This document shows, one piece after another, positions 18,375 to 26,914 of a stretch of DNA of 56,644 nucleotides. This DNA comes from Saprospiraceae bacterium. GTDB lineage: Bacteria > Bacteroidota > Bacteroidia > Chitinophagales > Saprospiraceae. The stretch covers positions 1 to 56,644 of the forward strand of contig JAHDGF010000027.1 in NCBI GenBank assembly GCA_020627785.1, given 5' to 3'. The translations under genes were made by a program, and so were the position numbers. Position 1 is the first letter of the stretch. Every line of letters begins with the position of its first letter. Under the pieces are notes generated by a model. It did not search any database. It was given only the letters and a program-made list of their open reading frames with translations, and had not been told where the DNA came from.

Positions 18375-19823
18375 TTAATTGTCGTTAAAGTATCTTAAGG
18401 CCTTTCTATTAAAGTTATCCTGCATGTTAACGCCGTCAATTGTATTGCCTTGCCTTTCATTATAGGCATCACTATAGAGGACTTGTTGCCATTGCTTATT
18501 TTGAATTTCAGCAGAGCAATTAGAATGTAATAAGATAAAATCATCCCCAGACAGAGATGGATTGTAGAATAGGAACTTAACGTTAGATTGCTGGGTATAC
18601 GGGAAATCATAGTACACCCATATTTCGTAAGGAGGAGTATTGACTTCATCAATCACCTCTATAATATCATTCGGCGTTCCATACTTAAGAAAGAGATGTC
18701 CTCTATCCGTTTCGAAGCCATGTCCAAAATGACTTGAAAATTTATTATCAACAGCACGTGCGACCTTCATATAAGATTCATATGCGTGCCCAGGACGATC
18801 AGGAAATACATTCGCCCAATAGCTATAAAGAAAATATTTTCGTGTTTTTAAATTTCCACTTTTAAGGGTCGTATTTAAACTCTCAACTAAATTACTAGAA
18901 AGTTGTGGAGCCAGAGCTCGAAGGCTGTAATTCAATTCATCCAGAGTTAACACTTGGACGAATGAATTTTCAAATTCTTTATCAAAGATCATGGTCTGCC
19001 TCTCGTCAGAAGTAGGTTGAATTAAGGTGAAATTCTTTTCACTAAATAATACCTGTTTCTTCTCCTCATTAAATAATTCCAACGTCAAATGGTATTCGCC
19101 TGAAACTAAATCAAGGATTGGAAATTCTTCTACGATTATAACCTTATCGTCAAGGTCTATTTTTTTATGTTTTTGAAGTACCTTATTCTCCAACGTTCCA
19201 GTAAATCCAGGATAAATCGTCATACTCATAAAATGTCGACCAGACAATTGGTCTAAATCATACATCTCCCAAAAGAAAAGTAATTTATCTAGACTGGGAT
19301 CCAACATATCAAAGGCTAAGGGTTCAAAACTGAATCCATATTTGCCGAAAGGCAGATCAGAATCCTCACCTGCTACTGTTGCCATTAATAAAATATCAGA
19401 ACACGAAGTTGTATTCTCCACTTTATTACGAATCGCAATAGAACGCTGCTGATTAATGGTATTGGTTTCATCCGCTAAATCGGAAAAAGTATACTCTAGT
19501 TTATAATCACCAGGAGGTAATTTATAAATTCTTTTACTCCAAAAATCCATGGGAACATCGACCAATGGACTTTCAATACTAAACTTATCAGCCGTGATAA
19601 TCTCATTATCCTCTTTAATCAAAATCAACCCAAGGATTGAAGCTTTGATCTGGCCATCTAAAGAGTCGAAAGCAACCGTATTCCCATTAATCCGCACATA
19701 CAATTCTAAGTACTCTCCGCTTTCCTCAGAGTAACATTGCATATGTGTAACACTCACATCTAAGGCGTAACCAAAATGTTGAAAAAAAAGAAAGGTAATT
19801 AAGAGTAAAAGTCTAATTCTCAT
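18375..19823 (-). CDS. GWxTD-domain protein
   Basis: A 482-residue exported protein with an N-terminal signal peptide (M-R-I-R-L-L-L-L-I-T-F-L-F-F-Q, cut near Gly-Tyr-Ala). The first two thirds are beta-rich. The C-terminal third (about 340-470) carries the GWxTD-family signature: a Y-x-x-x-x-x-x-A-x-x-x-F helix, then F-E-T-D-R-G-H-L-F-L-K-Y-G-T-P-N-D, followed by I-W-V-Y-Y. The Gly-Trp of the name is replaced by Gly-Phe-Glu here. The family is common in Bacteroidota and its role is not established. It overlaps the upstream lipoprotein gene by 11 bases, so the two are translationally coupled and probably act together in the periplasm. Confidence 0.85.
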   Translation of the reverse strand: MRIRLLLLITFLFFQHFGYALDVSVTHMQCYSEESGEYLELYVRINGNTVAFDSLDGQIKASILGLILIKEDNEIITADKFSIESPLVDVPMDFWSKRIYKLPPGDYKLEYTFSDLADETNTINQQRSIAIRNKVENTTSCSDILLMATVAGEDSDLPFGKYGFSFEPLAFDMLDPSLDKLLFFWEMYDLDQLSGRHFMSMTIYPGFTGTLENKVLQKHKKIDLDDKVIIVEEFPILDLVSGEYHLTLELFNEEKKQVLFSEKNFTLIQPTSDERQTMIFDKEFENSFVQVLTLDELNYSLRALAPQLSSNLVESLNTTLKSGNLKTRKYFLYSYWANVFPDRPGHAYESYMKVARAVDNKFSSHFGHGFETDRGHLFLKYGTPNDIIEVIDEVNTPPYEIWVYYDFPYTQQSNVKFLFYNPSLSGDDFILLHSNCSAEIQNKQWQQVLYSDAYNERQGNTIDGVNMQDNFNRKALRYFNDN

Positions 19824-20205
19824 TGAGTGTATCTGCGCGTAATAATATTATCTCGAAGGTAAATCCTCTTAGCTCTGTGAGCAACCTTAATGAGTCAGAA
19901 GACTGGTTTACGACATCAAAATTTAAAGCATTACTATCAGAATGAGATATTTTATTGTCCTTATACTTGTATTTGGTCTCAATCGAATCCAACGTCTGAC
20001 TGAGATTGGTTTTAATACGATCGTCCTGTATAATATAATAGGCTCCATTCAAGGAAGAAGTGCTTTTCCCATTTCTGAAAGCACTTGTGACGTTATATTG
20101 GCCTGGGGACAACTTTTCGACTTTGGTGTACGAAGGCTTGGCTCCAGAGTTGTCAAAACCACATGAAAACAGTAAAAAAATGAATGCTAAACCTATAAAC
20201 CTCAC
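19813..20205 (-). CDS. Small lipoprotein coupled to the GWxTD gene
   Basis: A lipoprotein of about 130 residues. I choose the GTG at 20205 because it gives a compact lipoprotein signal, MRFIGLAFIFLLFSCGF, with the lipobox Cys at position 15; a TTG at 20265 would add 20 residues without improving the signal. The mature part is polar (K, S, N and D rich) and predicted mostly beta, with no family I recognise. The 3' end overlaps the GWxTD start by 11 bases. It is divergent from the M1 peptidase gene, with about 110 bases between. Confidence 0.7.
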   Translation of the reverse strand: MRFIGLAFIFLLFSCGFDNSGAKPSYTKVEKLSPGQYNVTSAFRNGKSTSSLNGAYYIIQDDRIKTNLSQTLDSIETKYKYKDNKISHSDSNALNFDVVNQSSDSLRLLTELRGFTFEIILLRADTLNEN

Positions 20206-20316
20206 TAAAGACGTCTTTTGCCTGAAAATTTGGCTTAAACTAGATAAAAAAACAGAATCTTTCAAACGATAAATCTAATTTAGGTTCGTTCAATTAAAAA
20301 ATCAAGAAGAATCACG

Positions 20317-22005
20317 ATGCACAAAAAAGTAATTTTTGCCTTCATTTGTCTAGCCTTTATGCCCATTTCCAAGGTAAATGCACAGTGTCATCAACATACC
20401 AAGCATTACAATGAATATCGTTTCTCGAAAGCAGATACACTTCGCGGTAGTCTTAGACTAGAACGAAATTGTTACGATGTATTGCATTATGACCTAGAGA
20501 TAGATTTAAATGTTGAAAACAAATCTATCGTCGGAAAGAATACAATCACCTTTAAATGGCTAAAGTCGAGCCCCAAAGTCCAAATAGACCTATTTGAGAA
20601 TATGGCTATTGATTCTATCATAGTAGCCAATCAATCTACCACATTTGAAAGAAATGGCAATGCCTGCTTTGTTGAGGTGCCTAGTTTTGAATTGGGTTCC
20701 ATAAATATAATGACCGTCTACTACCAAGGCATTCCCAAGCAGGCTGTAAATCCACCATGGGATGGAGGATTCATCTGGCGCACTGACAATAATGGAAATC
20801 CATGGGTTGCTGTTTCATGTGAAGGCATCGGCGCAAGTTTATGGTGGCCTAATAAAGATCACCTTTCCGATGAACCAGATTCTCTTGACTTTCATTTTAC
20901 CGTACCCTCTTCTCTTTTTGCCGTCTGCAATGGGAACTTAGAAAGTACGGATACACAGCAAGATAAAACCACATACCACTGGAAGGTTGGCTATCCAATT
21001 AATAATTACAATGTCACTTTTAATGTAGGCGACTACTATCACTTTTCAGACGTCTACCAATCAGAAACCAATGGAGACCTTGCTTGTGATTATTACGTCA
21101 TGAGAGAAAATTCAGAAAAAGCTAAAACACATTTTCAACAAGTTCATGGAGTACTAGAAGCCTTTGAGCATTACTTTGGACCATACCCATTTTGGGAAGA
21201 TGGCTTTGCTTTGGTAGAAACGCCATACCTAGGAATGGAACATCAAAGCGCCATCGCCTATGGGAACGGTTACCAAAGAGGTTATCAAGGAACGATGATA
21301 CCTAAAGGCATGGATTGGGATTATATTATTGTACATGAGGCTGGTCATGAATGGTGGGGAAATGCGGTCTCTGTTAAAGATCATGCGGATATGTGGATTC
21401 ATGAAGGATTTACTACCTATATGGAGGCCTTGTACGTAGAATATCATTACGGCAGAGAAGCGGTGAATACTTATCTCGATTTACAACGTCCTTACATTGG
21501 AAATAAGCAACCAATTGTTGGCCCTTTAGATGTGAATTTTGGGGATTGGAAAGTTTCTGATCAATACTACAAAGGGAGTATGATTCTTCACAGCCTTCGC
21601 ACCTACCTTGGAGATGACAAACTCTGGTTTGATTTATTAAAGGCTGTCTATGGAGAATTTTTAATGAAGCAGACGGATACTCAAGAGTTGACTTCGTTTA
21701 TGTCCGAGTATTGCAAGAAAGATTTAAGTGCCTTTTGGGAACAATACCTTTGTGAACCGACCATTCCAGTTTTAGAATATTACGCACAAGAAAAAGGCAA
21801 TAACCTAAAAGTCTATTATCGATTGTTAACGGATGTTCCAGCCCTTAGCTTACCGATCGGTTTTGGTACTAAGGAAAATCAGATAAGACATCAATGTACA
21901 TCTGAATGGCAGGAGATAAAAATAGAGAATGTCACAGAAGAGGAACTCTTTGTGAATACAAAAGACATTTTAGTTAGAGGAAAAAAACTTTGGGAAAGAC
22001 CGTAA
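20317..22005 (+). CDS. M1-family zinc metallopeptidase (aminopeptidase)
   Basis: A 562-residue secreted peptidase of the M1 (gluzincin) family, which removes N-terminal residues from peptides. A signal peptide (about 1-22, cut after V-N-A) is followed by the N-terminal beta domain (H-Y-D-L-E-I-D-L at about 55). The catalytic domain has the substrate-anchoring G-M-E-H motif (about 306-309) in place of G-A-M-E-N. The zinc site is H340-E341-A-G-H344, with the third ligand Glu363 in W-I-H-E-G-F. The protein is shorter than PepN and lacks the large C-terminal helical domain, as is usual for Bacteroidota M1 members. It is monocistronic and convergent with rplS, with only five bases between the stop codons. 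Confidence 0.94.
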   Translation: MHKKVIFAFICLAFMPISKVNAQCHQHTKHYNEYRFSKADTLRGSLRLERNCYDVLHYDLEIDLNVENKSIVGKNTITFKWLKSSPKVQIDLFENMAIDSIIVANQSTTFERNGNACFVEVPSFELGSINIMTVYYQGIPKQAVNPPWDGGFIWRTDNNGNPWVAVSCEGIGASLWWPNKDHLSDEPDSLDFHFTVPSSLFAVCNGNLESTDTQQDKTTYHWKVGYPINNYNVTFNVGDYYHFSDVYQSETNGDLACDYYVMRENSEKAKTHFQQVHGVLEAFEHYFGPYPFWEDGFALVETPYLGMEHQSAIAYGNGYQRGYQGTMIPKGMDWDYIIVHEAGHEWWGNAVSVKDHADMWIHEGFTTYMEALYVEYHYGREAVNTYLDLQRPYIGNKQPIVGPLDVNFGDWKVSDQYYKGSMILHSLRTYLGDDKLWFDLLKAVYGEFLMKQTDTQELTSFMSEYCKKDLSAFWEQYLCEPTIPVLEYYAQEKGNNLKVYYRLLTDVPALSLPIGFGTKENQIRHQCTSEWQEIKIENVTEEELFVNTKDILVRGKKLWERP

Positions 22006-22010
22006 GTGAA

Positions 22011-22373
22011 TTAGTCCTTTTTCTGAACGAATTTCTTCTCTTTGATCTTGGCCTTTTTACCAGTCAATTCTCTTAAGTAGTAAAGTTTAGCACGTCTAAC
22101 TTTACCTCTTTTAAGAATCTCAATTTTGGTAACATTTGGAGAACTGAAAGGGAAGATTCTTTCAACACCTACACCGCTTGAGATTTTTCTCACAGTAAAA
22201 GTCTTTGTACCTCCTTGACCTTTGATTTGAATCACATCTCCTTTAAAAATCTGGATTCTTTCTTTAGCACCCTCAACGATTTTATAGCTTACGGCTACGT
22301 TATCTCCTGGTCTAAATGCAGGATGATCGTTCTTTAGTGATAACTGATCTTCAATATATTTAATAGCGTCCAT
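22011..22373 (-). CDS. rplS: 50S ribosomal protein L19
   Basis: 120 residues, slightly longer than the usual 115 because of a basic C-terminal tail. The L19 core is clear: F-R-P-G-D-N-V-A-V near 21-29, [10 protein letters not shown] near 41-50, [22 protein letters not shown] near 60-80, and [12 protein letters not shown] near 91-102. L19 sits at the 30S-50S interface. The usual rimM-trmD neighbours are absent, so it is transcribed alone here. It has the best promoter in the window (22411-22441), 38 bases upstream. Confidence 0.97.
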   Translation of the reverse strand: MDAIKYIEDQLSLKNDHPAFRPGDNVAVSYKIVEGAKERIQIFKGDVIQIKGQGGTKTFTVRKISSGVGVERIFPFSSPNVTKIEILKRGKVRRAKLYYLRELTGKKAKIKEKKFVQKKD

Positions 22374-22410
22374 TTTAAAAGAGAATTTAGTTGATCTAAA
22401 TTTTGGATTG

Positions 22411-22441
22411 CAAAGATATTCTTATTTGCTAATAATTCAAA
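22411..22441 (-). promoter_or_regulatory. Promoter of rplS, Bacteroidota consensus
   Basis: The minus strand reads TTTG (22441-22438), exactly 19 bases, then TATCTTTG (22418-22411), matching TTTG-N19-TAnnTTTG of the Bacteroidota primary sigma factor in full. The expected start of transcription is near 22404, leaving a leader of about 30 bases. Confidence 0.75.
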
Positions 22442-22471
22442 TATTTAAGCTCATTCTAAGCAGAAACATTA

Positions 22472-23722
22472 TTAGCTTCTTATGGCCACTACTGGATCAA
22501 GTCTTGAGGCCTGAAGTGCTGGAATAATTCCTGATAGAATGCCCACCACTATTGAGCTTACAAGACCTAGCATCACATTGGGCCAACTCATAAACAGGTC
22601 TAAAGGTGACACCGCAGAAATTCCTTTAAGCGTAAAAAAGACTAATATTATACCGATGACGCCGCCTATTAGGCATAAAATCATAGCTTCCAAGAGAAAT
22701 TCAGTAAGAATAATATACTGTTTTGCCCCGAGCGCCTTTTTAACACCTATTAAGGAAGTACGTTCTTTTACCGAGACAAACATGATATTGGCTACACTAA
22801 ACATACCGACAATAAGGGCAAATATTCCAATGATAAAGCCAGAGGTATTTACAACCCCAAATATGCTTTCGAGCATCTGGTTAAGCATCGTGATCTCATT
22901 AAGTGAAAAATTATTCTCTTCCCTCGGGCTAAGTTTGCGCTGGGCACGCACAATCCCTGCCAATTCGCCTGTCAAATCATTCAAATCCACGCCTTTCGCA
23001 GCCTTGACTTGAAGCATTTCTCCTATGTTGTTGTTGTTTTTCACCTGGATCATGCGCCTTAAATTCGACAGGGTGATAACGATGGCTTCATCCCAATCCA
23101 TAAAATTAAACATGCTCTCCCCTTCCTCTGCTAAAACTCCGATGACCTGATAGGTCTTGCCCATAAACTTTACCTCTTTCCCTACGGCAGGTTTCCCTTC
23201 AAAAAGAGCCGTTGCTATGGCATTACCCAAAACAACGCGATCCGAGCCGCTTGCATTTTCAACAGCAGAAAAGAACCGACCATCCTTGACTTCTAATGCT
23301 TGTATTTTTTCAAACCCAGGAGTAACACCCATTATAAAGGTGTTTTCAACATTATTGGATTTATGCTTTATCGTTTTCCCTCCTTGAAAAACAGTGTAGG
23401 AAACTGCCTCAGATAATTTTGATTTTTTTAGAATAGCCTTGTAATCATCAATGTCTGGATTAGGTCTTTTTTGATATTTCCACCAGTTCATTTCACCATC
23501 TTCATTCCATGGAAATTTATCTACATAAACAACATCAGAACCTAATTCAGAGAAACCGTTCAAAATAGAATCCTGGAAAGAATCTACCGCAGACTTAACG
23601 ACAATAATGGAATAGATACCAATCATGATTCCTAACAATGAAAGAAAGGTCCTCAACTTATTGGATCGAAGGGCTTGCAATGATTGCCTAAAACTTTCTA
23701 CAATTAATTTGGTCAGAATCAT
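22472..23722 (-). CDS. MacB/FtsX-type ABC transporter permease
   Basis: A 416-residue membrane protein of the MacB/LolC permease type. One TM helix lies near the N-terminus (F-L-S-L-L-G-I-M-I-G-I-Y-S-I-I-V-V, about 27-45). A large periplasmic MacB-PCD domain follows (about 50-280), then three C-terminal TM helices with the FtsX core. The conserved stretch V-K-E-R-T-S-L-I-G-V-K-K-A-L-G-A-K is at about 320-336, and the end is I-P-A-L-Q-A-S-R-L-D-P-V-V-A-I-R-S. These proteins couple ATP hydrolysis in the cytoplasm to work in the envelope (export of peptides, lipoproteins or drugs). No ATPase gene lies next to it, so the partner must be elsewhere. Confidence 0.93.
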   Translation of the reverse strand: MILTKLIVESFRQSLQALRSNKLRTFLSLLGIMIGIYSIIVVKSAVDSFQDSILNGFSELGSDVVYVDKFPWNEDGEMNWWKYQKRPNPDIDDYKAILKKSKLSEAVSYTVFQGGKTIKHKSNNVENTFIMGVTPGFEKIQALEVKDGRFFSAVENASGSDRVVLGNAIATALFEGKPAVGKEVKFMGKTYQVIGVLAEEGESMFNFMDWDEAIVITLSNLRRMIQVKNNNNIGEMLQVKAAKGVDLNDLTGELAGIVRAQRKLSPREENNFSLNEITMLNQMLESIFGVVNTSGFIIGIFALIVGMFSVANIMFVSVKERTSLIGVKKALGAKQYIILTEFLLEAMILCLIGGVIGIILVFFTLKGISAVSPLDLFMSWPNVMLGLVSSIVVGILSGIIPALQASRLDPVVAIRS

Positions 23723-23790
23723 ATTCCTTAAATTTAAATAGAATGCTTCTGAAGATGGCGGTTTTTAGATGAAAGTGGTGTTTAGATATA

Positions 23791-23803
23791 CGCTTGCGCA
23801 AAT
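23791..23803 (+). repeat. 13-bp motif CGCTTNCGCAAAT, copy 6 (N=G)
   Basis: Perfect copy in the 255-bp divergent intergenic region between the ABC permease and queA. It overlaps CAAATTTA (23799-23806), which on the minus strand is a possible -7 box TAAATTTG for the permease gene. Confidence 0.75.
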
Positions 23804-23948
23804 TTAGCAGAGACTTAAAAACCGATTTATGCTTTATGAATCATTTGATTACCTAAAAAGAGGACGAAAAATAGCCCCAAATGCCTAATTTAATGGCAGA
23901 TTCCTTGTAATCAAAACGGCTTAGGCTATTATAAAACCGCAGAATGTT

Positions 23949-23956
23949 TATTTTTG
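23949..23956 (+). promoter_or_regulatory. Possible -7 promoter box for queA
   Basis: TATTTTTG (TAnnTTTG) lies 21 bases before the queA ATG. No TTTG at the expected -33 position. Confidence 0.4.
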
Positions 23957-23977
23957 CAGCCCATTTAACTATACACT

Positions 23978-25042
23978 ATGAGGACGAAATTATCACAATT
24001 CAACTTTGAATTACCAGAAAAACTTATTGCAAAATACCCAAATAAAGAACGAGATGAGTCTCGATTAATGGTGGTCCATAAGGATTCAGGTAAGATAGAG
24101 CACAAAGTTTTCAAAGATGTTCTTGATTATTTTGATGATCAAGATGCCTTCATATTTAATAACACAAAAGTATTTCCTGCTCGACTTTTCGGAAAAAAAG
24201 AAAAAACAGAAGCGAATATTGAAGTCTTCCTTTTAAGAGAACTTAACAAAGAGTCAAAGTTGTGGGATGTACTTGTTGATCCGGCTAGAAAAATCAGAGT
24301 TGGGAATAAATTATACTTTGATGATAAAGAAGGTAATGAAGTATTGGTTGCAGAGGTAATTGATAATACCACAAGTAGAGGAAGAACCATTAGATTCTTT
24401 TATGATGGTACGGATGATGAGTTGACGGAGCTTTTAAAATCTCTTGGTCAAACTCCAATACCGAAATATCTAAATAGAGAGCCGGAAGCTATAGACACTG
24501 AAAGATACCAGACAGTTTATGCTAAAGTTCCTGGAGCAATAGCTGCACCAACAGCTGGTCTACACTTTAGTAGAAAGCTAATGAAGCAATTAGAAATCAA
24601 AGGAGTAAATTTCGCAGAGGTAACACTACATATTGGTCTTGGAACTTTCAGAGACATTGAAGTAGAAGATTTATCTAAGCATAAAATGGATGCAGAGTAT
24701 TTCAGTATTTCTGATCAGTGTGCAGATATTGTAAATACTGCAAAGACAAATAGAAAGCGAGTTTGTTCTGTTGGTACAACAAGTATGAGATCCATTGAAT
24801 CTGCAGTTTCTGCTACGAATGGATTAAAGAAAGCAAGCGGATGGACCAATCTATTTATATATCCACCCTATGAGTTTAGCATCGCAGATGCCATGATCAC
24901 TAATTTCCATCTTCCTAAATCTAGCCTACTAATTATGGTTAGTGCATTTGGTGGAAAAGAGTTAATTCTTGATGCATATGCCGAGGCTGTGAAGGAAAAA
25001 TACAATTTCTTCAGTTACGGAGATGCAATGCTGATCATTTAA
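23978..25042 (+). CDS. queA: S-adenosylmethionine:tRNA ribosyltransferase-isomerase
   Basis: A 354-residue cytosolic enzyme of queuosine synthesis. It transfers and isomerises the ribosyl part of AdoMet onto 7-aminomethyl-7-deazaguanine in tRNA, giving epoxyqueuosine. Diagnostic blocks are [11 protein letters not shown] near the start, [15 protein letters not shown] near 56-70, [14 protein letters not shown] near 186-199, and T-L-H-I-G-L-G-T-F near 216-224. C-terminal [10 protein letters not shown] and [17 protein letters not shown] completes the family pattern. No other queuosine genes are nearby. A perfect 11-bp inverted repeat follows the stop codon. Confidence 0.97.
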   Translation: MRTKLSQFNFELPEKLIAKYPNKERDESRLMVVHKDSGKIEHKVFKDVLDYFDDQDAFIFNNTKVFPARLFGKKEKTEANIEVFLLRELNKESKLWDVLVDPARKIRVGNKLYFDDKEGNEVLVAEVIDNTTSRGRTIRFFYDGTDDELTELLKSLGQTPIPKYLNREPEAIDTERYQTVYAKVPGAIAAPTAGLHFSRKLMKQLEIKGVNFAEVTLHIGLGTFRDIEVEDLSKHKMDAEYFSISDQCADIVNTAKTNRKRVCSVGTTSMRSIESAVSATNGLKKASGWTNLFIYPPYEFSIADAMITNFHLPKSSLLIMVSAFGGKELILDAYAEAVKEKYNFFSYGDAMLII

Positions 25043-25045
25043 AGA

Positions 25046-25069
25046 ATTGATAATCAACTGATTATCAAT
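25046..25069. promoter_or_regulatory. Perfect 11-bp inverted repeat between queA and the DUF2795 gene
   Basis: ATTGATAATCA and TGATTATCAAT separated by two bases, starting three bases after the queA stop. As RNA it would be a hairpin but lacks an immediate U tract (the T run is 18 bases further on). Its core ATAATCA-N2-TGATTAT recurs at 44424-44439, so it may be a protein-binding operator rather than, or as well as, a terminator. Confidence 0.5.
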
Positions 25070-25128
25070 AGATTACATGTTAATAATTTTTTTTTATTGA
25101 ATTAATTTCTCCTCTGACAAAATTTTTT

Positions 25129-25136
25129 ACTTTTGT
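25129..25136 (+). promoter_or_regulatory. Possible -7 promoter box for the DUF2795 gene
   Basis: TACTTTTG (TAnnTTTG) lies 68 bases before the ATG. The nearest TTG upstream is 28 bases away, longer than the usual spacing. Confidence 0.4.
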
Positions 25137-25204
25137 TGAAATGTTTTTCGGCATTTATTGGTTAATTACCGTACAACAGACGTTAAAATTTATAATAGTA
25201 AATT

Positions 25205-25429
25205 ATGTATTGGACATTAGAATTAGCACATCAATTAGAAGACGGACCATGGCCAGCTACTAGAGACGAATTGATAGATTACGCCATTAGATCCGGTGCA
25301 GCTTTAGAAGTTATTGAAAACTTACAAGCAATTGAAGACGACGAAGGGGAGATTTATGAATCCATGGTAGATATCTGGCCAGATTACCCTAGAAAAGCTG
25401 ATTTTCTATTCAATGAAGACGAATATTAA
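25205..25429 (+). CDS. DUF2795-type small acidic protein
   Basis: 74 residues, very acidic, beginning MYWTLELA and ending in N-E-D-E-Y. The order P-W-P-A-T-R-D-E-L-I-D-Y-A-I-R-S-G, then L-E-V-I-E-N-L-Q and D-I-W-P-D-Y-P, fits the small DUF2795 proteins that are strongly conserved in Bacteroidota. No signal peptide or TM is present, so it is cytosolic. Its function is not known. It has a probable own promoter (-7 at 25129-25136), a dyad operator candidate at 25046-25069 and a strong terminator, so it is a single-gene unit and is likely well expressed. Confidence 0.85.
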   Translation: MYWTLELAHQLEDGPWPATRDELIDYAIRSGAALEVIENLQAIEDDEGEIYESMVDIWPDYPRKADFLFNEDEY

Positions 25430-25454
25430 TTCAAAGTCTTTAAAAAAGAAACAG

Positions 25455-25487
25455 AGTCTTGTAAATTACCTTTACAAGACTTTTTTT
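25455..25487 (+). terminator. Rho-independent terminator after the DUF2795 gene
   Basis: Perfect 11-bp stem AGTCTTGTAAA/TTTACAAGACT with a 5-nt loop, followed by a T run. It ends directly before the cmk start codon. Confidence 0.9.
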
Positions 25488-25489
25488 AA

Positions 25490-26176
25490 TTGAAAAATCC
25501 AACCCAAAATATAGTTATTGCCATCGATGGTCATTCTTCATGTGGCAAATCAACACTGGCTAAACGTCTTTCTAAAAAGCTCAATTATCTATATGTAGAC
25601 ACAGGTGCCATGTATCGCTGCATTACCCTCCTCATGCAAGAGCAAAATCTTCAAATAAATCAATCGAAGGAGATCGAAGATTTACTGCATAATACGAAGA
25701 TCTATTTCAAGCAAAAGGATAATATCCAACTGACCTTCATCAATGGCCGAGAGGTTACAGAGGATATCCGATTACCTAAAATATCAGACTTTGTTTCCGA
25801 GGTATCAACCATTTCAGCCGTAAGAAAAAGATTGGTAGAACAGCAAAGACAATACCTTCAAGAGAACAATCTTGTCATGGATGGCAGAGACATCGGGACG
25901 GTCGTTTTCCCAGCAGCTCAATTAAAAATTTTCTTAACTGCAAGCTCAGAAATTAGAGCCAAAAGACGCTATGATGAACTCCAAGCCAAAGGCATTGACA
26001 TAGACTACAATTCAGTTCTTGCCAACCTGATCAAAAGAGATACCATTGATTCTACCCGATCTGACAGCCCCCTTAAAAAAGCAGGAGACGCGATCGAACT
26101 TGACAATACGAATATGAGTATTGACCAAATGGTAGATCATGTGATACTTTTACTCAAAGAATCCAAGTTTTCATAA
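25490..26176 (+). CDS. cmk: (d)CMP kinase
   Basis: A 228-residue cytosolic kinase that makes (d)CDP from (d)CMP and ATP. The P-loop G-H-S-S-C-G-K-S-T is at 14-22. The substrate-binding blocks Y-V-D-T-G-A-M-Y-R (about 35-43) and M-D-G-R-D-I-G-T-V-V-F-P-A-A (about 127-140) and the R-R-Y-D-E-L lid (about 159-164) are present. A TAA codon directly precedes the TTG at 25490, and the next ATG is beyond the P-loop, so TTG is the only start that keeps the normal N-terminus. The start is three bases after a terminator T run, which is odd for expression. The stop overlaps the end of the convergent gene by six bases. Confidence 0.95.
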   Translation: MKNPTQNIVIAIDGHSSCGKSTLAKRLSKKLNYLYVDTGAMYRCITLLMQEQNLQINQSKEIEDLLHNTKIYFKQKDNIQLTFINGREVTEDIRLPKISDFVSEVSTISAVRKRLVEQQRQYLQENNLVMDGRDIGTVVFPAAQLKIFLTASSEIRAKRRYDELQAKGIDIDYNSVLANLIKRDTIDSTRSDSPLKKAGDAIELDNTNMSIDQMVDHVILLLKESKFS

Positions 26177-26914
26177 TTCTAATTGAAGACGTTTTGCCCA
26201 TGCGTGAAAAACGTGTTTTTCATTTGCTATGAGCTTTTGAAGTAAACCGTCTTTTGTTGACAATTCCTTTTTGTGCATTTTATTCACTAAGAAATACCAT
26301 TCTGCATTTTGCTGAATGTCTGGATTTTTAGAACTCAATAGAGGCAACAGTAATTTAAAGGAGGCTTCAACTTCATTTAATTTTCCATGGCAGATTGCTT
26401 TTACTAAATCCGAACTTTCGTAAGTTTTCGTTTGCAAATCAAAGTTTCTGATGGCCTCTTTGTAATGCCTTTTGGCAAATAAATCTAAGCCTATAAAGTA
26501 AACCTCTTCATAATCATCATCTTCAAGACCCCGCATATTTAGATCTGCAGGCATGTGCATGAAGTAATCTGCATAAAGCGTTTCAACGGGTTTAGATTCC
26601 TTTTGCGAAAGCAAAAATTGAACAATAAAAAGAATCCCTAGCACCATTCCTATGGCTCCTAAAAGTTTACGCCAATGTCTCTTAAAGAAACCATTATTGT
26701 ATTGCTCACTTTCGATTAATGCAGCTCCATTCACAATATCATCCTTTATCTGTTGAGCAAAAACTTCTTCTTGCACATCCATAAGTCTAGCCTGTTCTAA
26801 CACCTTTTCTCGGAACTCTAAACTGTTGAGTCGGTGTTCGAATTCCATTTGCTGGGCTCGGGTTAAATCATTATTCAGATATCGATCTATTAACTTGACA
26901 TGATTAGTCTCCAT
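26171..26914 (-). CDS. Single-pass membrane protein, likely anti-sigma factor or accessory
   Basis: 247 residues. The N-terminal cytosolic part (about 1-80) starts L-I-D-R-Y-L-N-N-D-L-T, like the short helical region of many Bacteroidota anti-sigma factors. One TM helix (about 84-103) is followed by a periplasmic helical part with tetratricopeptide-like repeats (about 120-245). Its ATG overlaps the sigma-factor stop by one base (TAATG), so the pair is translationally coupled. This arrangement is typical of an ECF sigma factor followed by its membrane anti-sigma factor. I infer that it binds the sigma factor and releases it on an envelope signal; no zinc-finger (ZAS) motif is visible. Confidence 0.75.
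   Translation of the reverse strand: METNHVKLIDRYLNNDLTRAQQMEFEHRLNSLEFREKVLEQARLMDVQEEVFAQQIKDDIVNGAALIESEQYNNGFFKRHWRKLLGAIGMVLGILFIVQFLLSQKESKPVETLYADYFMHMPADLNMRGLEDDDYEEVYFIGLDLFAKRHYKEAIRNFDLQTKTYESSDLVKAICHGKLNEVEASFKLLLPLLSSKNPDIQQNAEWYFLVNKMHKKELSTKDGLLQKLIANEKHVFHAWAKRLQLEL

Noticed and set aside
22539..23012. 157-codon plus-strand frame in the ABC permease gene
   Set aside because: Antisense to a well-supported membrane protein; no start context, no family motif.
23723..23977. Possible preQ1 riboswitch before queA
   Set aside because: Competing short helices (AATAGCC/GGCTATT and GCCTAA/TTAGGC) exist, but the conserved preQ1 aptamer pattern is not present.
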